From Mycobacterium colombiense (GTDB lineage: Bacteria; Actinomycetota; Actinomycetes; Mycobacteriales; Mycobacteriaceae): a DNA stretch of 64,000 nucleotides. The stretch is from assembly GCF_003284935.1 (NCBI RefSeq), contig NZ_QMEV01000001.1:1-64000 (forward strand). The letters are read 5' to 3'. Below, piece by piece: positions 59,474 to 64,000 of this stretch (position 1 is its first letter; each line of letters opens with the position of its first letter). The notes under the pieces were generated by a model, which saw only the letters and a program-made list of their open reading frames with translations, did not search any database and was not told the DNA's origin. The position numbers and the translations under genes are program-made.

Positions 59474-59780
59474 CCCCCCCGGCGATTTCGTCGTAGACAA
59501 GTACCACACCGTGCCGGCGTCCGAAGGCGCATCCCCCTTTACCCAGGTGGGTTGCACCAAGCAGCCCATCTCGGTGAGGGACAAGATCGACAACACCGCG
59601 TACTCCGAGGCCACACACAAGATCTACACGCCGTACAACACCAATACGGCCCAGATCTCGGCTGAGTGGACGGCGGTCTACAACGGTATCTCCTACCGCG
59701 TCATGGGCATTGAGATCACCCCGGATGACTGGGGCCGGATCGACTTCTGCCGATTCATCTGCAAACAGCAGGAGGGCTAA
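59436..59780 (+). CDS. Head-tail stopper/neck protein candidate
   Basis: 114 aa from ATG 59436. Beta-rich; FVVDKYHTVPASEGASPF, ISVRDKIDNTAYSEATHK and a C-terminal YRVMGIEITPDDWGRIDFC resemble the closure (stopper) position protein. Assigned mainly by order between adaptor and tail terminator. Confidence 0.6.
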   Translation: MPQNPGALAITFNPPGDFVVDKYHTVPASEGASPFTQVGCTKQPISVRDKIDNTAYSEATHKIYTPYNTNTAQISAEWTAVYNGISYRVMGIEITPDDWGRIDFCRFICKQQEG

Positions 59781-60238
59781 TGGCTACACAGCCACGCGAT
59801 GACCGCGGGCGCTTCATGTCCAAGGCGGCTTTCATGGCCGAACTGGAAGCTTGTGGAGTTCACGCGGCCGACCTTGAGGGCTGGATCGTTGCATCCGCAA
59901 TCGTGCAGGCCGCCAAGAGGGCCAAGGCCGAAGAGGTCAAGGAATACTGGAAGTCCATCGCCCCCGAGCGCGGCGACAAACCCACACACGGACGCGACGA
60001 CGGACCAACGGCCTATGGGACGAACTGGCCCGAGGACTACCTCGAATCCATTCAGGTCCATGAGGATCCAGACGGTGTGATCACCGTTGGCTCAGACCTC
60101 ATCCCGCTAGCCGACTGGCTGGAATACGGATCCATCCACAACCCCGAGCACGGGTATGGAATCCGAGTGCTACAGCACTTTGGAGGTGGCCCCGTTGACG
60201 AAGGCGCCCGCATCACCAATGCGTTGTTTATTGGATGA
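59780..60238 (+). CDS. HK97 gp10-like neck protein
   Basis: 152 aa starting one base inside the previous stop. ADLEGWIVASAIVQAAKRAK helices and WLEYGSIHNPEHGYG fit the gp10-like neck/tail-completion family. Position supports it. Confidence 0.65.
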   Translation: MATQPRDDRGRFMSKAAFMAELEACGVHAADLEGWIVASAIVQAAKRAKAEEVKEYWKSIAPERGDKPTHGRDDGPTAYGTNWPEDYLESIQVHEDPDGVITVGSDLIPLADWLEYGSIHNPEHGYGIRVLQHFGGGPVDEGARITNALFIG

Positions 60239-60630
60239 TCGCCGCCGACGCTGAGGAACTTGTAGTCGCCTATCTCGCCCAATCATTTGCGAACGTCGGC
60301 CTAGACATGCCTAATACGCCCCCGCTGCCCTTCTATCTAGTGAACCGCCTCCCCAGTCCCAGTGACTGGATCACGGATCATGCATTGATATCGGTACACG
60401 CCTTCGCGGCCACCCGTACCGCAGCGGCCGAGGCGGCAAGGCAACTGGACGCCGTGATGAACCCTTGGGTGCTTACCCCCAAGCTGTCGTTCAATTTGAG
60501 CAATGGCCCAGCCTCCATAGACCGCATGTGCGTCTTGGAGCGGCCGGCTTGGCACAACTACGAGAACCCTAATCTTCAACGATACTGCGGTCGTTACCGC
60601 ATCGAACTGAGGATGAATCAATCCTCTTGA
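60235..60630 (+). CDS. Tail terminator candidate
   Basis: 131 aa. Starts ADAEELVVAYLAQSFANVGL and ends WHNYENPNLQRYCGRYRIEL, the layout of lambda gpU-like tail terminators. Sits directly before the major tail gene. Confidence 0.65.
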   Translation: MIAADAEELVVAYLAQSFANVGLDMPNTPPLPFYLVNRLPSPSDWITDHALISVHAFAATRTAAAEAARQLDAVMNPWVLTPKLSFNLSNGPASIDRMCVLERPAWHNYENPNLQRYCGRYRIELRMNQSS

Positions 60631-60659
60631 TAACTTAATATTTAAGGACACAACTTAAT

Positions 60660-61667
60660 ATGACCACAGGTGAATTGTGGACAGCATTTAATGAGGTCGA
60701 CAGCAACAACATTCGTAAGTGGCTGTATGGCTCTGTGCTGGTCCGCGACTGGGACCCCTCAGGTACCACCTCCCTAGAGGGCTTCACGCCCTTCGAAACT
60801 GACGGCAGCCTGAAGTCGACCCTGTTCGACGCTGACAACCCCGGCGGCCCCTGGTTCGACATCGGCGCCATTGACGTCAACGGTGTGGACTTCACGCCGC
60901 GATACAAGACGTCCGACACTGACATCTGGCAGAACCGTTTCCCGCAGCGTACTGACGTTGACAGCGACGGTGAAGACATCCAGGTCGTCTGCGCCGAGAC
61001 CAACGAGGTTGCGCTGGCGCTGTACAACAACCTGCCCCTGGTGGACGTGCCCGGTACCGGTGCCAAGTCCATCCTGAGTTCGGTTGGTGCCGCGGACTTC
61101 CGCGCCACCTACTCGCTCATTCCGCAGATCATCTACCGCCAGATGCTGATCCTCGGTGTCGACGGTGAGCTGTCCAACCCGATCTATGTTGCCGAGCTTC
61201 GCCCGCGCATCTCAATCACCAAGCTGGACAAGCGTCAGTTCAACGCCAAGAAGGCGGATGAATTCGGTCTTTCGTTCGGCACCTACCCTGACCCCGCCTC
61301 GGGCTTCGTCAAGGACGCCGTCTATGGCGGGCCGGCCTGGCTGGCGCTGGGTGGTCCGGTGACCCTTCCGACCGTCAAGACCGTTACGGCTACCGCCGTT
61401 GCGGGTGGCAAGGCGACCCTGGTGTTCGCTCAGCCGACGTCGAAGAACTCGCCCTTCACCTACTCGGTGAGCCAGACCACCAGCTCCACGACGACCGCAG
61501 TGTCGGATTCGGATCTGACCACGTCGGTTGCTTCTGACGGGACGGTCACCCTGACCGTTTCCGGTCTGACCGCCACCGATGAATACACCTTCACGGTGAC
61601 CGCGACTGGCGCCAACCTGACGACCGCCGAATACACGGTGTCGAACAGCGTTACCGCCCTTTCGTAA
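60660..61667 (+). CDS. Major tail protein with C-terminal Ig-like domain
   Basis: 335 aa from ATG 60660. The first 230 residues form the tail tube part. Residues 240-335 (KTVTATAVAGGKATLVF ... TVSGLTATDEYTFTVTATGA) form a fibronectin/Ig-like domain decorating the tail surface. Followed by a strong terminator. Confidence 0.85.
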   Translation: MTTGELWTAFNEVDSNNIRKWLYGSVLVRDWDPSGTTSLEGFTPFETDGSLKSTLFDADNPGGPWFDIGAIDVNGVDFTPRYKTSDTDIWQNRFPQRTDVDSDGEDIQVVCAETNEVALALYNNLPLVDVPGTGAKSILSSVGAADFRATYSLIPQIIYRQMLILGVDGELSNPIYVAELRPRISITKLDKRQFNAKKADEFGLSFGTYPDPASGFVKDAVYGGPAWLALGGPVTLPTVKTVTATAVAGGKATLVFAQPTSKNSPFTYSVSQTTSSTTTAVSDSDLTTSVASDGTVTLTVSGLTATDEYTFTVTATGANLTTAEYTVSNSVTALS

Positions 61668-61678
61668 CAACCCATGAG

Positions 61679-61740
61679 AAAGGCCCCGCAATGTGTGCGG
61701 AACCGTATCAACGGAAGAGCACACACCGGGGCCTTTCTTC
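61679..61740 (+). terminator. Terminator after major tail gene
   Basis: AAAGGCCCCG/CGGGGCCTTT stem enclosing an inner TGTGTGC/GCACACA stem, followed by CTTCT. Likely tunes expression so that tail tube exceeds chaperone. Confidence 0.75.
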
Positions 61741-61760
61741 TATCCACATAGGAGAACTAC

Positions 61761-62177
61761 ATGGCCGAACGGCCGCAGAATTCACTTGCAGAACGTCGCC
61801 AAATGGGCCTGGAAGAGTTTCGACAGCAAGTCATCGAAGCTCAATCACAGCTCGCCTCCATTCGCTTGGAAATGCCCAATGAAGAGGTGTTCGAAATCCC
61901 CCACCCCATGCTGATCTCTGACGACGCGCAGAAGCGCCTGGAGATCGTGCAGTCCTTCCAGGATCTGGATAGGGACCGTAAGAATCAGATTGTGGACCCT
62001 CCACAGATCGATGGAAAGCCCGCTGAGCCGTTGCAGATCCGCATCGCCAGGGCACTCCTGGGTGAGGAACAGCACGAGAAGTTCATCGCGGCCGGCGGTC
62101 ACTCCAATGATGTGACCCTCGCCTGGCAGTACCTGTCCCAGGAGCACCGGGCAAGGGCTGAAGCTGACCCAAAATAG
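61761..62177 (+). CDS. Tail assembly chaperone (gpG-like)
   Basis: 138 aa, helical and acidic. It stops at TAG 62175 directly after the slippery C-CCA-AAA at 62168-62174. Position between major tail and tape measure and this slip site identify the G protein of the lambda-type G/GT pair, which wraps the tape measure during tail assembly. Confidence 0.85.
   Translation: MAERPQNSLAERRQMGLEEFRQQVIEAQSQLASIRLEMPNEEVFEIPHPMLISDDAQKRLEIVQSFQDLDRDRKNQIVDPPQIDGKPAEPLQIRIARALLGEEQHEKFIAAGGHSNDVTLAWQYLSQEHRARAEADPK
62168..62174 (+). other. Programmed -1 frameshift site CCCAAAA
   Basis: C CCA AAA, a canonical X XXY YYZ slip heptamer just before the stop. A -1 slip joins the upstream frame to IVEAVIYMRHF, continuous with the frame to 62563. 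Confidence 0.85.
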
Positions 62178-62563
62178 TCGAAGCCGTTATCTACATGCGG
62201 CACTTCCCCCGAGAGATTGAGGCAGACTTACTCTTTCGGGGGATCGACATCTTCGACTGGCATCAAGGCCGGATGTCCAGTCGCCGGCTCCTGGTGCTTA
62301 TCCGCGCACTGGAAGCCGATCACAAATCCACCTATTGGCGTGAACGCAACGATTGGGACTGGAACGAGGAGGAATACCTCCGCGCAGCCATTGTCAATGA
62401 GATAAGACTGCTGCGAGCCGATCAGGCTGCCATCCATGCCCAGCATGACATGAAAATCGACATGGTTTCCTCACCCGCTCAGAGGAAGGCCGAAATGGAC
62501 CTGGCTGAGCGCACGCGTCAAGTTCGCGAACACATCATGAAACAACTGAATCCAACTAAATAA
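62174..62563 (+). CDS. Tail assembly chaperone extension (T of gpGT)
   Basis: 129 residues read after the -1 slip (or 122 from ATG 62195 if translated alone). Helical, charged: HFPREIEADLLFRGIDIFDW, ALEADHKSTYWRERNDW, and a basic end. In related phages this part exists only fused to the G protein and binds the major tail protein. TAAGGAG for the tape measure gene follows at its stop. Confidence 0.8.
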   Translation: MVEAVIYMRHFPREIEADLLFRGIDIFDWHQGRMSSRRLLVLIRALEADHKSTYWRERNDWDWNEEEYLRAAIVNEIRLLRADQAAIHAQHDMKIDMVSSPAQRKAEMDLAERTRQVREHIMKQLNPTK

Positions 62564-62572
62564 GGAGCGCCG

Positions 62573-64000
62573 ATGGCCGAGGGCGGCATCTTTCTTGACA
62601 TTTTGGCCAGACTCAACATGGCCTCTGTCGACCGCGTCCTCGCTGATGTCAGAACCATCATGCGCGACGCAGGTGCCAAAAGTGCCCGCGCCTTCGAAGA
62701 GGGTTTCAGGCTAGACGCGGCCACCAGCCAGTTCAAGGAACTAAGCGCTGCAGCCGATTTGGCTTATCGGGATATGCAGCGTGGCCTAGCCGATCTGCAG
62801 ATCCAAGAAGCCCGAGTCAACGAGCTTCGCGCCCGTAACTTCAAGGCCAGCACTGACGCCATGATCTCGGCCCAGCGGGACCTGGATGCTGCCATTGCCA
62901 ACTCGATGAAGCTCATGGAGACGGCGAATGCCCGTGCTGCAGAGCAGCGAGCGGCGGCGGTGACAGCGGTTCCGACCCGCGGGCGCTCCGGTGAAGAACC
63001 TGAACGCCGCGGGCGTAGTCAGGCCATCCCAATGTCGCGTGGTGCCAACATTATTGGTGCCGGCGCGGCGATTGGTACGGCAGTGGGCGTGGCCGAGGGT
63101 GCCCGGGTCTCTGCAGACACCTCACGGAATATGCAGCAGGTCAGGGCATTCCACCAGGACCCCACCCACACCCAGGACTACATAAACCGACAAACCCAGT
63201 CGATCTACCAGATGTCCACCCAGGTGCCGTATTCGCCGCAGGAGTTGTCGAAGGTCTATCAGGACATCGAGAACCACGGCTACACCGGCCAGGCCGCCCT
63301 GGACCTTTTGAGTACGGCGGCGAAAACCGCTGTGTCCACCCAGGCGGATCTAAAGGACACGACGGACGGTTTGATGACCACCGTCAAGGACTTCGGGGTA
63401 CAGGCGCAACTTCAGAGCACCAATCTGGATGAGTACAAGAAGGGCCTGGAAGACCTGAACCAGATGGCCGGCCAGCTTGTCGGTACATTCGGTCAGCTCA
63501 AGGGTGTCAACCCCGATGAGTTCTTCCGGTCACTCGGTAGTGTTGAGCCGACAGCCATGAAGTACATGGCGAACCTGTCGGGCCCCGCGGCTTCCGCTCA
63601 GGTGAACTCGGCACTATCCCTCTTGGCTCAGGTCGGTATCGGCCCAGAGCAGGGCTCCCACAACGTTTCTCGGATCATGGCCCAGTTGGGATCCATCCCT
63701 CCGGGTAGCAAGATTTACAACATGCTCGGGCAGTTGGGCGTCAAGCCCGAGGATATCGTCACCACCACTCGTGATAAGGGTATCTTCGCCCCGCTGCAGA
63801 TGATTCAGGGTGCCATCGCGTCCAGAACTAACGACGCTGGCATGGTCAACATCGGCTGGCGGTACAACAACCAGCAGGTGTCTGAGCTGGAGCAGCAGGG
63901 CTACCAGAACCTGAGCCCCGAGGGTAAGGCGTTTGTCGACTCCCACCCGGAGATCAGGCAGGGCCTGGCATCGAAGATGTCACTGCGCAAGGCGCTCAAG
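62573..64000 (+). CDS. Tape measure protein (5' part, runs off window)
   Basis: 476 codons visible, open at the right edge. N-terminal coiled coil (ADLQIQEARVNELRARNFKA), a small Gly/Ala hydrophobic patch (NIIGAGAAIGTAVGVAEGA) and long helical segments fit tape measures. Its length sets tail length; it often is over 1000 residues. Starts ten bases after the chaperone stop. Confidence 0.88.
   Translation, partial: MAEGGIFLDILARLNMASVDRVLADVRTIMRDAGAKSARAFEEGFRLDAATSQFKELSAAADLAYRDMQRGLADLQIQEARVNELRARNFKASTDAMISAQRDLDAAIANSMKLMETANARAAEQRAAAVTAVPTRGRSGEEPERRGRSQAIPMSRGANIIGAGAAIGTAVGVAEGARVSADTSRNMQQVRAFHQDPTHTQDYINRQTQSIYQMSTQVPYSPQELSKVYQDIENHGYTGQAALDLLSTAAKTAVSTQADLKDTTDGLMTTVKDFGVQAQLQSTNLDEYKKGLEDLNQMAGQLVGTFGQLKGVNPDEFFRSLGSVEPTAMKYMANLSGPAASAQVNSALSLLAQVGIGPEQGSHNVSRIMAQLGSIPPGSKIYNMLGQLGVKPEDIVTTTRDKGIFAPLQMIQGAIASRTNDAGMVNIGWRYNNQQVSELEQQGYQNLSPEGKAFVDSHPEIRQGLASKMSLRKALK

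Larger units (their letters stand above)
24751..64000. mobile_element. Siphovirus-type prophage, left part (right end beyond window)
   Basis: At least 39 kb of dense short genes with terminase, portal, capsid and tail genes, tRNAs and homing endonucleases. Bacterial gene order stops abruptly at lepA. No integrase, lysis, polymerase or helicase gene is in this part, so the remainder must lie to the right. A free phage assembled onto host DNA is a less likely alternative, because the lepA frame continues across the join. Confidence 0.85.

Noticed and set aside
24886..64000. CRISPR array
   Set aside because: No regularly spaced direct repeats with unique spacers anywhere in the window; the repeats seen are dispersed regulatory motifs.

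Overview
The window joins a mycobacterial chromosome (1 to about 24.75 kb) to the left part of a tailed-phage genome, most likely a prophage (about 24.75 kb to the right edge). Gene content and order of the first part match the mbtI-hemN-nirA-cysH-cysA/W/T/subI-Rv2401-Rv2402-lppR-lepA region of Mycobacterium tuberculosis. It lacks the rpfD, che1 and ggtB neighbours that I recall there, and an oxidoreductase operon and a DesA desaturase sit upstream of mbtI. This points to a non-tuberculous Mycobacterium. The bacterial part looks GC-rich; the phage part looks less so and is packed with short overlapping genes.

Bacterial part: (1) 0.5-5.7 kb, a co-directional operon (alpha/beta hydrolase, short-chain dehydrogenase, diiron protein, Baeyer-Villiger-type monooxygenase, MerR-type regulator). 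(2) 6.0-9.3 kb, a DesA-type desaturase and salicylate synthase mbtI with an IdeR-like box. (3) 9.4-11.9 kb, an SbtA-like transporter and hemW. (4) 12.0-18.8 kb, assimilatory sulfur metabolism: nirA-cysH and, convergent, subI-cysT-cysW-cysA. A short polycysteine reading frame precedes each of the two operons and looks like a cysteine attenuator. (5) 18.8-24.8 kb, small membrane proteins, a GH15 trehalase-type enzyme, two lipoproteins and lepA.

Junction: LepA is normal from its PAQIRNFC motif onward, but its first ten residues and its upstream DNA are not those expected of a mycobacterium. I infer that the phage integrated into the 5' end of lepA and supplies a substitute start. The right end and the integrase are outside the window.

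Phage part: 24.9-33.4 kb rightward early genes (RNA ligase split by a LAGLIDADG gene, HTH protein, WhiB, a PPE protein, SSB, ClpP-like protease, endonucleases). 33.4-34.2 kb is a gene-free stretch rich in hairpins with a tRNA-Gln-like domain inside it, a candidate very large structured RNA. 34.4-39.9 kb more rightward small genes (cupin-like, MazZ-like nucleotide hydrolase, exonuclease, HNH, frameshifted phosphoribosyltransferase). 39.9-49.9 kb mainly leftward tiny genes with an ImmA-like protease, an ArdA-like antirestriction protein, tRNA-Gln(CUG), tRNA-Asn(GUU) and a repeated palindromic site. 50-64 kb the rightward virion genes: terminase, portal, protease/scaffold, capsid, head-tail connectors, major tail protein, frameshifted tail chaperones and a tape measure cut by the window edge.

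How it may work together (inference): WhiB, HTH proteins and the repeated operators regulate; ArdA, RNA ligase and tRNAs counter host restriction or RNA damage; the PPE protein and a secreted Cys-rich protein would be exported by the lysogen and could alter the host cell surface.
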